From positions 18,713-82,712 of the forward strand of contig CAYZWI010000016.1 in assembly GCA_964482205.1 (NCBI GenBank): DNA of 64,000 bases. Direction: 5' to 3'. The stretch comes from JAZDGX01 sp964482205 (GTDB lineage Bacteria > Eisenbacteria > RBG-16-71-46 > CAIMUX01 > WJJG01). A model generated the notes under the pieces. It had not been told where the DNA came from. It saw nothing but the letters and a program-made list of their open reading frames with translations, and made no database searches. This document shows positions 51,952 to 61,310 of this stretch, in pieces (position 1 is the first letter of the stretch; each line of letters begins with the position of its first letter). Made by a program: the position numbers and the translations under genes.

Positions 51952-53298
51952 TCAGGCCCTCAAGCGTTTGGCGATGCGCGCGCGCAACAGGATGGCCATG
52001 AGATTCAATACCAGAACCAGGCCCACCAGCACGAGCACGAGCCCGTACTGCACGTGCCGCACTTCATCCACCGCTTCGTGCTCGGTGGCCAGGTTGTAGA
52101 TGTTCCAGGAGAGCGCGGGGCTCGGCTGCGTCAGCGTTTGCCAGAGTGCGAGCGGTTTTCCCACGCTCACCGCCGCCGTGAAGATGATCGGCGCCGTCTC
52201 GCCGGCTGCCCGGCCCATGCTGATCACGATGCCGGTCAGAATGCCGGGCGCGGCCGCGGGCAGAAGGATCGTGCGGACCGTGTGCCAACGCCCCGCGCCG
52301 ACGCTGAGGGCCGCTTCCTTGTAGGTGTGCGGGACGGCGCGAATCGCTTCCTCGGAGGTGCGAATGACCGTCGGGAGAATCATCAACGCAAGCGTCATGG
52401 ATCCGGCCAGAACGCTCTTCGAGTCGGAGACCTTGATCGTGTTGATGAAGAAGGCTAGGCCGAAGAGCCCGAAGACGATGCTCGGAACTCCGGCCAGCGT
52501 GCTGATGCAGGTGCGCAGGAGATTCAAGAGCCGGCTCTCTCTCGCGTATTCGGTCAAGTAGATCGCCGCGGCCACGCCCATGGGAATCGCGAGCAGCATC
52601 GCTCCGATCGCGAGGTAGAAGGTGCCCAGGATCTCGGGCCAGATGCCGCCGAAGAAGTGCGCATCGAACGACTCGTCGGTCAAGAACTGCCAGTAGATCG
52701 TGGGCTGGGGAAGCAGCATGTGACGCAGATCGTGTTCGAGGCGCGGGAAGATCGCTTCCACCGGAGTGCCGGCAAACACCGCCGCCCGAGGCTTGCGCAC
52801 GAGAATGCCGCCGCGGCTAGGGTCGGAGTAATCCCACTCCTCTTGCCAGAGCACCTTTCCCAGTTTGACCTGCGCCCGATCCCAACGCGCCTGTCCGTAC
52901 TGATCCCGCATCAGCATCGGGCGCGGATCGTCCGGCGCGGGACCGAGCAGATCGCGCAAGGCGCTCTTGAGATCTTTCAGCGCCTTGGCGTACCGGATGC
53001 GATCGGCGGGGGCGCCCGCGGACAGGCGGCGCTCGAAATCCTCGATCGCGCGATAGACGGGTTCCCGCGCCGCGAACGCCGACTGGATCTCGGCATCCAA
53101 GCGCTCCGGATTTCCGCGGGCGAACTTCTCCAGCATGATGCGGCGATGCTCGACGGTAGCGGTGAAGAAGATCGCTTTGGCGCCGCGCACGAAGATAGGG
53201 GCGAGCAGGATCAGGAGTGCTGCCGCCATGAGGACGATCGCAAGCGCGCCCGATCCGGCAAACGCGCGGTCGAGGATCTTGCGTGTCTGCAATCGCAA
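51952..53298 (-). CDS. pstA: Phosphate ABC transporter permease PstA, with large periplasmic insertion
   Basis: A 448-residue permease, about 150 residues longer than E. coli PstA. A first TM helix (about 17-40) is followed by a periplasmic segment of some 175 residues (DUF3333-like) rich in charged residues, then the permease core with five TM helices and the EAA-like loop ('YKEAALSVGAGRWHTVRTI'). The extra segment could interact with PstS or the cell wall. It starts 4 bases after pstC. Confidence 0.92.
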   Translation of the reverse strand: MRLQTRKILDRAFAGSGALAIVLMAAALLILLAPIFVRGAKAIFFTATVEHRRIMLEKFARGNPERLDAEIQSAFAAREPVYRAIEDFERRLSAGAPADRIRYAKALKDLKSALRDLLGPAPDDPRPMLMRDQYGQARWDRAQVKLGKVLWQEEWDYSDPSRGGILVRKPRAAVFAGTPVEAIFPRLEHDLRHMLLPQPTIYWQFLTDESFDAHFFGGIWPEILGTFYLAIGAMLLAIPMGVAAAIYLTEYARESRLLNLLRTCISTLAGVPSIVFGLFGLAFFINTIKVSDSKSVLAGSMTLALMILPTVIRTSEEAIRAVPHTYKEAALSVGAGRWHTVRTILLPAAAPGILTGIVISMGRAAGETAPIIFTAAVSVGKPLALWQTLTQPSPALSWNIYNLATEHEAVDEVRHVQYGLVLVLVGLVLVLNLMAILLRARIAKRLRA

Positions 53299-53302
53299 GG
53301 CG

Positions 53303-54502
53303 TCACCCTCCGATCTTCTTCCGCGCGCGCCGGATGATCCATTCGCTGGTCAGATTGCAGACGAAGGAGAAGACGAGCAGGCACAGGGCCATGGCGAAGA
53401 GCACATGGTAGCGCGACGATCCGGTGACATGATCGGCCTCTCCCATGTCGCCCGCGATGGTTGCGGTGAGAGTGCGCACGGGCTCGAGAGAATCGTACCA
53501 GGGCGAGGGAATTTGCGAGGCGTTGCCCGACGCCATCCAGACCACCATGGTCTCGCCGATCGCGCGCATGATCCCGAGAATCACCGCCGCGAGGATCCCG
53601 CTGCCCGCCGCGGGCAGGATGGTCTTCATCATCGTCTCCGCGCGTGTCGCGCCCAGCGCGTAGCTGCCTTCGCGCAGCTCACGCCCCACGGCTTGCAACG
53701 CGTCTTCGGAAACGCTGACGACGGTCGGCAGGGCCATGATGCCGAGGATCAACGAGACATTCAGCGCGTTCGTGCCGCTCGAGATCTGCAGGGCCGAGAG
53801 GGCCCGGCCTGCGAAGGCCAGCCCTGCGAGCGCACATGCGCCGAGGAGAGCGATCGCCAACCAGCGCATGCGGCCGCGCGCGGCCATCCGCAATGCCCGG
53901 TGGGAGGGACGGTCGGGCAGCCTGTCGGTGATGAGATCGGCCACCACGAGAATCGCGAGCGCGGCCAGGGGAGCGCCGACGATCCAGACGGCAATGCTCA
54001 GGATCGGCCCGCCGCGTTGCTGCAAGAGCGGGGCGAGAACGACGAGGGCAAAGAAGCCGTAGGCGACCGAAGGAATCGCGGCAAGCACCTCGATCACGGG
54101 TTTGACCACCTGGCGGGCGGCGAAGGGCAGCACATCGCTGAGGCAGATCGCGGCCGAGACGCCGAGCGGCACGGCCACGAGGATGGCACCCAAGGTCACG
54201 AGCCCGCTGCCGACGAAGATTGCCAACGCTCCGAATTCCGCTTCCTGCGCGGATGGATACCAGCGCGTGCTCGTAAAGAATTCCCGCAGGCCTTCCAGCC
54301 GAAAGAAGGGCAGGGCGTCACGCGCGATGAAGAAGAAGATGAAGAGCACTGCCAGGGTGGACAGAGAGGTGATGGCAAAGAGGAGGCCGGTGCCCACGGA
54401 AGTGGCGATCCGTTGACGCCGTCTTGCCCCATGGCTGAGGAGCAGCGAGGGCATTTCCGGACCAACGGCGCTGGCGGTCGCGATGGTCTCGCCCGGGATC
54501 AC
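53303..54502 (-). CDS. pstC: Phosphate ABC transporter permease PstC
   Basis: A 399-residue permease with six TM helices and an EAA-like loop ('LREGSYALGATRAETMMKTI'). A periplasmic or cytoplasmic insertion of about 90 residues lies between the fourth and fifth helices ('DRLPDRPSHRALRMAARGRMRW'), which contains an extra hydrophobic segment. It forms the membrane pore with PstA. It follows pstS after 88 bases. Confidence 0.92.
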   Translation of the reverse strand: MIPGETIATASAVGPEMPSLLLSHGARRRQRIATSVGTGLLFAITSLSTLAVLFIFFFIARDALPFFRLEGLREFFTSTRWYPSAQEAEFGALAIFVGSGLVTLGAILVAVPLGVSAAICLSDVLPFAARQVVKPVIEVLAAIPSVAYGFFALVVLAPLLQQRGGPILSIAVWIVGAPLAALAILVVADLITDRLPDRPSHRALRMAARGRMRWLAIALLGACALAGLAFAGRALSALQISSGTNALNVSLILGIMALPTVVSVSEDALQAVGRELREGSYALGATRAETMMKTILPAAGSGILAAVILGIMRAIGETMVVWMASGNASQIPSPWYDSLEPVRTLTATIAGDMGEADHVTGSSRYHVLFAMALCLLVFSFVCNLTSEWIIRRARKKIGG

Positions 54503-54589
54503 CTTCTTCCTTTCATGTGTGAGGGCGGCCGCAGGCGTGCATCCTGCCGGCCGCCCATGCGTGCCCTTTGGGTGCGCGGTCCGGTGAAG

Positions 54590-55414
54590 CTATTGCACGG
54601 GCACGAACCCGAGGTCCTCGATCATCTTCCTGCCTTCGGCCGTCTCGGACAGGCCGATGAAGTCATGCAGGGGAGTGCCCTTCTTCGGTCTCCCGTTGGT
54701 GTACATGTACAACGGCCGGGAGATGGGATAGGTGCCGTCCTTGACGGTTTCGGCGGCAACCTCGATGCCGTCCACGGCCAAGGGCTTGATCCCTTCCGTG
54801 AAGGCGAGCCCGACGTACCCGATGGCGGACGGCGTGTTCATGACGCGTTGACGGATGGCTCCGTTGCTGCCCACATACTCCGCCTGGGCGGCCATCTTCT
54901 CCTTGTTCATCACAAGGGTCTCGAAGCTCTCGTAGGTGCCGCTGTTCGTGTCGCGGCTGATCACGACGATCGCAGCATCCGGCCCGCCCAGCTCCTTCCA
55001 GGTTCTGATGCGTCCGGTGTAGATGCCGCGGACTTGCTCGATCGAGAGGCCGGCCACGGGATTGCTGGGATGCACGACGATCGCGATGCCGTCCATGGCG
55101 ACGACATGCTCGATGGGCAGCATGCCCGCGTCCTGGGCCGCTTTCGTTTCGGAGTTCTTCATCGGGCGCGACATGGTGGCGGCATCGCAGGCGCCGTTGA
55201 TCAGGCTCTTCGCCCCGTTGCCGCTGCCCGACTCGCTCACGGTGATGTTCACATCGGGATGCTTCGTCATGTAGAACTCGGCGAACGCCTTGGCGATTGG
55301 GCCGACGGTGGTCGAGCCATCGACGACGATCTTCTGCGCGTCTCCCGCGCGAACCGCTCCGCCAAGCAAGGCCGTCAATGCGATCCCCAACATGATTCTC
55401 TTCATCGTCTTCAT
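54590..55414 (-). CDS. pstS: Phosphate-binding protein PstS
   Basis: A 274-residue periplasmic phosphate-binding protein. ATG 55414 follows GGGAGGA, and residues 1-23 are a signal peptide without a lipobox. Phosphate-binding motifs are 'DGSTTVGPIA' and 'SGSGNGAKSLINGACDAATMSRPM', with 'SRDTNSGTYESFE' closing the site. First gene of pstSCAB. Four 7-bp units in an 11-bp register (55459-55498) lie just upstream, so PhoB control is expected. Confidence 0.95.
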   Translation of the reverse strand: MKTMKRIMLGIALTALLGGAVRAGDAQKIVVDGSTTVGPIAKAFAEFYMTKHPDVNITVSESGSGNGAKSLINGACDAATMSRPMKNSETKAAQDAGMLPIEHVVAMDGIAIVVHPSNPVAGLSIEQVRGIYTGRIRTWKELGGPDAAIVVISRDTNSGTYESFETLVMNKEKMAAQAEYVGSNGAIRQRVMNTPSAIGYVGLAFTEGIKPLAVDGIEVAAETVKDGTYPISRPLYMYTNGRPKKGTPLHDFIGLSETAEGRKMIEDLGFVPVQ

Positions 55415-55458
55415 GCGTTCCTCCCTTGGATTCCGTTTGCGGGGATCTAACCACTCCC

Positions 55459-55498
55459 CGATTAGCCCGCCATGCAGACTCGGTTAGGATTTCGTTGG
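55459..55498 (-). promoter_or_regulatory. Pho-box-like 11-bp repeats upstream of pstS
   Basis: On the minus strand, units CCAACGA (55492-55498), CTAACCG (55481-55487), TGCATGG (55470-55476, weak) and CTAATCG (55459-55465) lie exactly 11 bases apart. PhoB boxes of other bacteria are 7-base units with 4-base spacers in the same register (CTGTCAT in E. coli). Distance to the pstS start is 45-84 bases. Confidence 0.55.
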
Positions 55499-55553
55499 TT
55501 CTTGCGTCCTCCTGATCCGCAGCGAACCGCGTGGGGGCGCGCCGAGAAGCGCG

Positions 55554-56753
55554 TCAAAAAGAGGCGACCAGATCGACCTGAAGCCGGCGATAGTCGGTCG
55601 TCTTGGTGGCGTCGGAGATCTTCTTCTCATCCAGGAAGTAGGTCATCCCCGCCTGGAGATTCTTCACGATCTGGTATTTTCCGTAGATCTTGTGCCCCTT
55701 CCCGTCCGCGCCTCCGCCCCAGCGATCGGAGTCGGTGAACAGGCCGACTGTGGCGTCTTTCTCCAGCTCGGCATGGCTGTAGCCCAGCTCCCAGGTGTGG
55801 GGATTCTTGGCCTTGCCGACGCTCACGCCGTAGAGGTGGCCGCGGTCGAAATCGTCCGTTTCGGTGTTGTCGAGTTCCTGGAAGAAGAGGGACACCGGTT
55901 TGCGGAGAAGCCACACATCGAGCTGCGCGTGGTACGCAACCGGCGTGAACTCGCTCGACCAGGCCTTGTTCGTCGTCGATCCGTTGGTGGAGCCATCGGT
56001 GGTGCTGTTGCCGTACGCGTTGTTCTTGCCTTCCCAATCGATGACATCGAAGCCGCGCATGTTCTGGTATGCGTAATAGCTCGCTCCAACGGTCAGGGCG
56101 ATCTCGGGCATGAACCGCAGGCGCACGGCCCCCTGGCCCGCATAGAGCATCAAATCATCCTTGTCGGATCGCTCCTGCACCCACAGGTATCCGCCGTTCA
56201 CGAAGGCGGTCGCCGGCCCGCTGCGCCATTGCGCTTTCAGCGCGAGCCCTTCCTGCGACAGATCGTGATCCCAGACGAGATCGTCGGGGAAGAGGAGGAA
56301 TGGATTCTTGATCTTGCCCGCGAGCGCGTGGATCTCGTTGGGATTGTCGCCGAGGAAGTTGTAGTCGGCGTAGGCCAGGCTCAGCCGGAAGTCCTTTTTC
56401 GCGAACGCGTCGCCGAGCGTTTGATTTCCGGAGACCGGATCGGCCTGGCCGGTCGACACCTCGAAGGCGGCCTTCAGGCGGTCATTGCACTTGGCATCGA
56501 CGCCCAGGCGGGCGCGGGTTCGGTGACGCACGCGCGTGTACTTGTCCCCTTCCGCGTCCACCCTCGCGTCGTCGGCGATGGTCTCGTGACGATAGCGGAG
56601 ATCGCCCTTCCAAGCGATGAAGTCGACCCAGCTCTGCGGAACCGGAGCCGGGGCCGGCGGCGCGGCCGCCGGCGCGCCCGTCTGCGCCTCGCTCGCGGCA
56701 CTCACGCCGAGCGCCAGGAACACGCCGGTCAAAACCGCTCTCACACCTCTCAT
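55554..56753 (-). CDS. Putative outer-membrane porin of the Pho cluster
   Basis: A 399-residue protein with signal peptide (1-24), a Pro/Ala-rich spacer and about 16 predicted beta strands ending in 'LVASF', the aromatic C-terminal residue of barrels. The sequence resembles the putative porin family seen in FCB and proteobacterial genomes. ATG 56753 follows AAAGGAGC. It sits between phoR and pstS on the same strand, with its own Pho-like repeats upstream, so it likely serves phosphate or phosphate-ester uptake under starvation. Confidence 0.8.
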   Translation of the reverse strand: MRGVRAVLTGVFLALGVSAASEAQTGAPAAAPPAPAPVPQSWVDFIAWKGDLRYRHETIADDARVDAEGDKYTRVRHRTRARLGVDAKCNDRLKAAFEVSTGQADPVSGNQTLGDAFAKKDFRLSLAYADYNFLGDNPNEIHALAGKIKNPFLLFPDDLVWDHDLSQEGLALKAQWRSGPATAFVNGGYLWVQERSDKDDLMLYAGQGAVRLRFMPEIALTVGASYYAYQNMRGFDVIDWEGKNNAYGNSTTDGSTNGSTTNKAWSSEFTPVAYHAQLDVWLLRKPVSLFFQELDNTETDDFDRGHLYGVSVGKAKNPHTWELGYSHAELEKDATVGLFTDSDRWGGGADGKGHKIYGKYQIVKNLQAGMTYFLDEKKISDATKTTDYRRLQVDLVASF

Positions 56754-56817
56754 CTGCGTCGCTCCTTTCTGTGAATAGACTTCGCGGTCGGAGACACGCG
56801 GGCAGTAGAGCAGAGCG

Positions 56818-56857
56818 ACGCTAGAGAATGATGAGAGCCAAGTTAGAAGTTGATCAA
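56818..56857 (-). promoter_or_regulatory. Pho-box-like 11-bp repeats upstream of the porin
   Basis: Units TTGATCA (56851-56857), CTAACTT (56840-56846), CTCATCA (56829-56835) and CTAGCGT (56818-56824) on the minus strand are spaced exactly 11 bases. The nearest is 65 bases from the porin start. Confidence 0.5.
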
Positions 56858-56931
56858 TGCGGAAAGGGAGGTGCGCGTTGCGCATGCGGCTCGGAAAGGC
56901 GAAGGGCATGGGGCGTTCGCGGCCGTGCGCG

Positions 56932-58701
56932 TCATCCCTTGGCCGGCGGCAGTCGGATCGTGAAAGTGCTGCCGCGACCGGGCGCACTGTCCACGGTCAC
57001 CGTCCCATCATGCGCGAGGACGATGTGCTTCACGATCGCGAGACCAAGTCCCGTCCCGCCGAGCGCGCGGCTGCGCGCGCGATCGACGCGGTAGAAGCGC
57101 TCGAAGATGCGGCCCAGGTGCCGCCGCTCGATCCCCGGCCCTTGATCGGCGATCCGGATCTCGATGGCTTGCTCCTGCGCGACGCCGCTGACGGAAACGC
57201 GCGTGCCCTCGCCGCTGTACTTGAGGGCGTTGTCGATCAGGTTCCCCACGGCCTGTTCCAGAAGAGCCGCGTTGATCGGCGCGATTAGCTCCTGCGGGCA
57301 TTCCACCGTCACCTGGATGTTCTTTTCCTGAGCCGCGCGCGCGAGGGCCTGGGCTGCGCGCTGCAACACATCGCAGATGGCGCCGGGCGCGAGCGGGATG
57401 CGCTTGTGGTCCGCGTCGTGCTCGAGGCGCGACAGGCTGAGCAGATCTTCCACGATCGCGCTCATGCGTTCGACCTGGCGGCCGATCATCGCCATGAACT
57501 GCTCCGCATCCTCGGGGCTGCAACGCGATGGGTCCGCGAGCGTCTCGACGCATCCCCTGAGCGCCGTGATGGGCGTCTTCAACTCGTGGGAGACATTGGC
57601 TACGAAATCCTGGCGCATCCGCTCGAGGCGCTTCAAATGAGAGGTGTCGTTGAGCACGATCAGCGCCCCCAGGCGGTGTCCGGCCGAGTCCTGCAAGGCC
57701 GTGCCGTGCAATTGCACGTCGCGCTCTTCCGCGCCATAGAGAACCGTTTCGGACTCCATGGGGGTATCGGCCTGCAAGGTCGCGACGATGAAGGTCTGCA
57801 GGTCCACCTGGCGCAGCGTTTCGTGCACGCTGCGCCCGCGCGCGCGATCCGGCGCGATGCCCAAGAGGTGGGCGGCTGCGGGGTTGATGTCCAGGATCCG
57901 CCCGTCGATGTCGACCGCCAGGACGCCTTCGACCATGCTGGAAAGAACCGCGCGCAGTTGCTCGGCCTGGCGGCTGATCGTTTCCATGCGCTCGGCGAGC
58001 TGGCCCGCCATGTGATTCATCGTGCCGGCGAGAATGCTCATCTCCTTGTCCGCGGGCATGGGCATGCGCGCCTGAAGATCTCCTTCCGCCAGCCGTTCGG
58101 CGGTTTGCCGCATGTCGTCGAGCGGCCGGCTGATCCGTCGAGCCGCATACCACGCCACGAGCGCCGACAGCAAGGCGGCGAGGAGGATGCCGATCGCGAT
58201 TTGCCGGGCGATGTTACGCGCGGACCATTCGATCGTCGACAGTGGCAGCGCGGCGCGCACCACCCCGAGCACGGCGCCGTCTCCTTCGATCGGCACCGCC
58301 TGGTACATGAGCATCTTTCGCGTGGTAAGGCTGAAGCGGATGGACGTCGCGATCTGTCCCTTCAGGGCCTCGGCGATCTCCGAACGGCTCGCGTGATTCT
58401 CCATCGTCCGCGGATCTTCGTCGGAATCTCCGATCACCGCGCCGGTGGGGAGCACCGCCGTCACGCGCGTCTGGGTCAGGCGGCCGAACTCCTTGCAGCG
58501 CAGGTCCACTTCATCCCAGGCTTGATGTTGAATGGGGGAGAGAAGATCACGGCCCAGCAGGCCCGCCCGGCTCGCCAGGTCGGCGGCGACATCGTTGCGG
58601 TAGGCATCGCGCAGAATGCGGTTCGCGTGCCAGGCGGTCACGGCCAGGGCCAGAAGCGTGCAGGCGAAGAACCACAGGAACATGCGCCATCGCAGCCGCA
58701 T
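56932..58701 (-). CDS. phoR: Phosphate-regulon sensor histidine kinase PhoR
   Basis: A 589-residue membrane sensor kinase. TM1 (about 8-24), a periplasmic region, TM2 (about 168-190), HAMP, a PAS domain ('LSSMVEGVLAVDIDGRILDINPAA'), HisKA with H372 in 'NVSHELKTPITALRG', and HATPase_c ('NLIDNALKYS', 'DQGPGI', 'GTGLGLAIVKHI'). The real periplasmic domain is larger than in E. coli PhoR. Start ATG 58701, with GGAG nine bases upstream. It follows phoB by seven bases. Confidence 0.9.
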   Translation of the reverse strand: MRLRWRMFLWFFACTLLALAVTAWHANRILRDAYRNDVAADLASRAGLLGRDLLSPIQHQAWDEVDLRCKEFGRLTQTRVTAVLPTGAVIGDSDEDPRTMENHASRSEIAEALKGQIATSIRFSLTTRKMLMYQAVPIEGDGAVLGVVRAALPLSTIEWSARNIARQIAIGILLAALLSALVAWYAARRISRPLDDMRQTAERLAEGDLQARMPMPADKEMSILAGTMNHMAGQLAERMETISRQAEQLRAVLSSMVEGVLAVDIDGRILDINPAAAHLLGIAPDRARGRSVHETLRQVDLQTFIVATLQADTPMESETVLYGAEERDVQLHGTALQDSAGHRLGALIVLNDTSHLKRLERMRQDFVANVSHELKTPITALRGCVETLADPSRCSPEDAEQFMAMIGRQVERMSAIVEDLLSLSRLEHDADHKRIPLAPGAICDVLQRAAQALARAAQEKNIQVTVECPQELIAPINAALLEQAVGNLIDNALKYSGEGTRVSVSGVAQEQAIEIRIADQGPGIERRHLGRIFERFYRVDRARSRALGGTGLGLAIVKHIVLAHDGTVTVDSAPGRGSTFTIRLPPAKG

Positions 58702-58708
58702 CCGGGCC

Positions 58709-59404
58709 TCACTCCTGTTCCTTGAATCGGTAGCCGACGCCTCGGACCGTTTCGATGTAGTCGGCCCGCGCCCCGAGCTTGCGCCGGATGGCGACGATGT
58801 GCACATCGACGGCGCGATCCGTGACCGGATAGCCCTCGCCCCTCACAGCCTCGACGATTTGCTCCCGGGTGAGGACCCACCCCGGGCGGCTGGCGAGGAG
58901 GTGAAGGATGCGCAGCTCCGACAAGGTCATTTCCACGGGGTTTCCATGGACGAGAACTTCGTGGCGGCCGGGAATGATCTGAATGTCGTGAATCCGAATG
59001 GATGAGTCTCTGCTGACCGGAGTTTCTCGCCGGCGTCGCAGCGCCGCGCGTACGCGCGCAATCAGCACCTTCATACTGAAAGGCTTGGTGATGTAGTCAT
59101 CCGCGCCCAACTCCAACCCCGTGATGACATCGCTCTCCTCGCCCTTGGCCGTGACCATGACGATCGGGATGCCGGCGGTCTTCGGGTTCCTCTTCAAGGT
59201 GCGGCAGACTTCGAGCCCGTCCAAACCGGGCAGCATGAGGTCGAGCAGCACGAGGTCGGGCATTCTGCGCGCAATCTGTGCGACGGCCTCTTCTCCAGAG
59301 GCAGCGGCCATGACCGCGTACCCTTCATGCGCCAAGTGGAATTTGAGGAGTTCCTGGATGTCCTCCTCGTCCTCCACGATAAAGACCGTCTTCTGCGCAA
59401 CCAT
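58709..59404 (-). CDS. phoB: Phosphate-regulon response regulator PhoB
   Basis: A 231-residue OmpR/PhoB-family regulator. Receiver residues are E11/D12, D55 ('LVLLDLMLPG'), T85 and K107. A winged-helix domain occupies about 130-228 ('LTREQIVEAVRGEGYPVTDRAVDVHIVAIRRKL'). ATG 59404 has GGAGAG six bases upstream. It probably controls the porin and pstSCAB, and itself through the repeats at 59475-59492. Confidence 0.93.
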   Translation of the reverse strand: MVAQKTVFIVEDEEDIQELLKFHLAHEGYAVMAAASGEEAVAQIARRMPDLVLLDLMLPGLDGLEVCRTLKRNPKTAGIPIVMVTAKGEESDVITGLELGADDYITKPFSMKVLIARVRAALRRRRETPVSRDSSIRIHDIQIIPGRHEVLVHGNPVEMTLSELRILHLLASRPGWVLTREQIVEAVRGEGYPVTDRAVDVHIVAIRRKLGARADYIETVRGVGYRFKEQE

Positions 59405-59474
59405 ATGGCTCTCCGTCGCTCGGGGATGGGCCACCAGAATCTAGCCGAGCGCCGCCTGGATCAGAAGCCCTCGA

Positions 59475-59492
59475 TTGTTAGAACTCGGTTAG
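59475..59492 (-). promoter_or_regulatory. Pho-box-like repeats upstream of phoB
   Basis: CTAACCG (59486-59492) and CTAACAA (59475-59481) on the minus strand are 11 bases apart, centred about 80 bases before the phoB start. Best match of the three Pho-like sites. Confidence 0.55.
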
Positions 59493-59641
59493 CGACCGCA
59501 AGGGGTGCCGGGAGGAACGCGACACGTCGATCATGGAACCGCTGAGCGCCCGCGCGAAACGCATCTTCAGGGTGCGCGCCGGCCGGGCGACGTCTTTCCG
59601 CCCGGCCGACGATGAGGAAACAGCGCCTCGCGCGCAGCCTT

Positions 59642-61072
59642 CTAGAAGTCGTAGTACAGCGTCATCTCGTAGGGATGCGGACGGTTCTGCACTTCTTCCG
59701 CCTCGCGCGCCAGCTTCTGCTCGACCCACACCGAAATGAGGTCCTCCGGGAAGACACCTTCGGCGGTGAGGAAGGCGTGATCGTCCACCAATGCCTGCAG
59801 CGCCTCGCGCAGCGAAGCGGGCACGGCGACGATGTTGCGCAGATCTTCGGGGCGCAGGCGGCGGATGTCGGTGTTGATCGGGCCCATGCCGAGCTTGCGC
59901 GGGTCAATCTTCCTGCGGATCCCGTCGAGGCCCGCCATCAGCATGGCGGCCATGGCGAGGTAGATGTTGCAGGTGCCGTCGGGCGGACGGAACTCGATCC
60001 GCTTCTCGTCCGGATCGCGCGCGTACTTGGGAATGCGGATGGCCGCGCTGCGATTGGCGACGCCGTAGAAGAGGAGCGTGGGCGCTTCGAAGCCGGCGAC
60101 GAGGCGCTTGTACGAATTCGTGCTCGGGTTCGTGAGGGCGAGCAACGCCCGCCCGTGGGTGAGCAGGCCCCCGATGTAGTGAAGGGCCGTCTCGCTCAAG
60201 CCTTCCGGACCCTTCGCGTCGTGGAAGAGGTTGCGCCTTCCGCGCACGAGGTTCTGATGGAAGTGAAGTCCCGAGCCCGCCTCCGCGTAGAGCGGCTTGG
60301 GCATGAAGGTGGCCGAGAGCTTGTTGGCGATGGCGGCGTTCTTGATGATGTACTTCGCCCACATGGCTCCGTCCGCACAAGTAAGGAACGGCAGGCGGGT
60401 GAACTCGATCTCGCACTGGCCGGGGCCGCCGACTTCGTGATGGTGATAGCGCACGGGAATGCCGGCCTGCTCGATCAGCTTCACCATGCGCGTGCGCAGG
60501 TGATACAGGCGATCGAGGGGCGGGATGGCGTGATAGCCGCCTTGATGGGGAATGTTGTGCCCCAGTTGATGCGTGCACGATTCGGCCGTGTTCCAGGCCG
60601 CTTCCTCCGATTCGATGCGATAGAAGGAGGAATTCACCTGATTGCCGTACGAGACCTCATTGAAGATGTAGAACTCGAGCTCGGCCTGCCAGATGCTCTC
60701 GGTCGCGATCCCGAGAGCGCGCATGTGCTCCGTCGCGCGAATGGCGATTCCCCGCGGATCGCGCGAGAAGGGCTCCAGCGTCGCGGCGTTCGCCGCTTGG
60801 CAGAGGAGGCTCAGGGTGGGCACCTCCCAGAAGGGATCGAGGAGGCAGGTGCCGGTGTCGGGAATGAGGGCCAAATCGCCCCCTTCCTTGCGCCGGAAGC
60901 CCGCCACGCTGGACCCGTCGAAGGCCACGCCGCCGTTCAGCACATCGGGACCGAAGGCGCTCACCGGCAGCGTCACATGCTGCCAGCGTCCAAAGAGGTC
61001 GGAGAATTTCAAGTCGACCATCTCCACCTTGTGGCGGCGGATGAAGTCGCGCAGTTCTTCGTAGGTCTTCAT
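59642..61072 (-). CDS. glnA: Glutamine synthetase, type I
   Basis: A 476-residue GSI enzyme that makes glutamine from glutamate, ammonia and ATP. Conserved parts are 'FDGSSVAGF', 'AELEFYIF', 'HHEVGGPGQCEIEF' (ammonia/metal site), 'GSGLHFHQNL' and 'NPSTNSYKRLV'. The loop that carries the adenylylated Tyr in GSI-beta enzymes is absent ('GLDGIRRKIDP...' continues directly), so feedback inhibition or PII-type control is more likely than adenylylation. ATG 61072 follows GGAGG. Confidence 0.95.
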   Translation of the reverse strand: MKTYEELRDFIRRHKVEMVDLKFSDLFGRWQHVTLPVSAFGPDVLNGGVAFDGSSVAGFRRKEGGDLALIPDTGTCLLDPFWEVPTLSLLCQAANAATLEPFSRDPRGIAIRATEHMRALGIATESIWQAELEFYIFNEVSYGNQVNSSFYRIESEEAAWNTAESCTHQLGHNIPHQGGYHAIPPLDRLYHLRTRMVKLIEQAGIPVRYHHHEVGGPGQCEIEFTRLPFLTCADGAMWAKYIIKNAAIANKLSATFMPKPLYAEAGSGLHFHQNLVRGRRNLFHDAKGPEGLSETALHYIGGLLTHGRALLALTNPSTNSYKRLVAGFEAPTLLFYGVANRSAAIRIPKYARDPDEKRIEFRPPDGTCNIYLAMAAMLMAGLDGIRRKIDPRKLGMGPINTDIRRLRPEDLRNIVAVPASLREALQALVDDHAFLTAEGVFPEDLISVWVEQKLAREAEEVQNRPHPYEMTLYYDF

Positions 61073-61310
61073 GAAGCGAGCCTCCGGGTGACAGGATTCC
61101 TGGATCGGGTGATTTTTCCGATGCACGATGTTTGAGAGCCAAGGAGACTACCCCATCAGCGCGGCCGCTTCAAGGGCCCTGCGGGAACCTGGCCGGGGCG
61201 AACGTGGGGATCCCACGCGGGCCGCTTCTGTTCTATGATCGGAGGTCGCATGTGACGCTGGCCTCGCGGGCCCGCCGGGCCGCGCCGGGCCGGAGACAAC
61301 CGGGAGGACC

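Noticed and set aside
53135..55450. A 771-codon open frame opposite pstA, pstC and pstS
   Set aside because: It runs antisense to three well-supported genes and has no recognisable domain.
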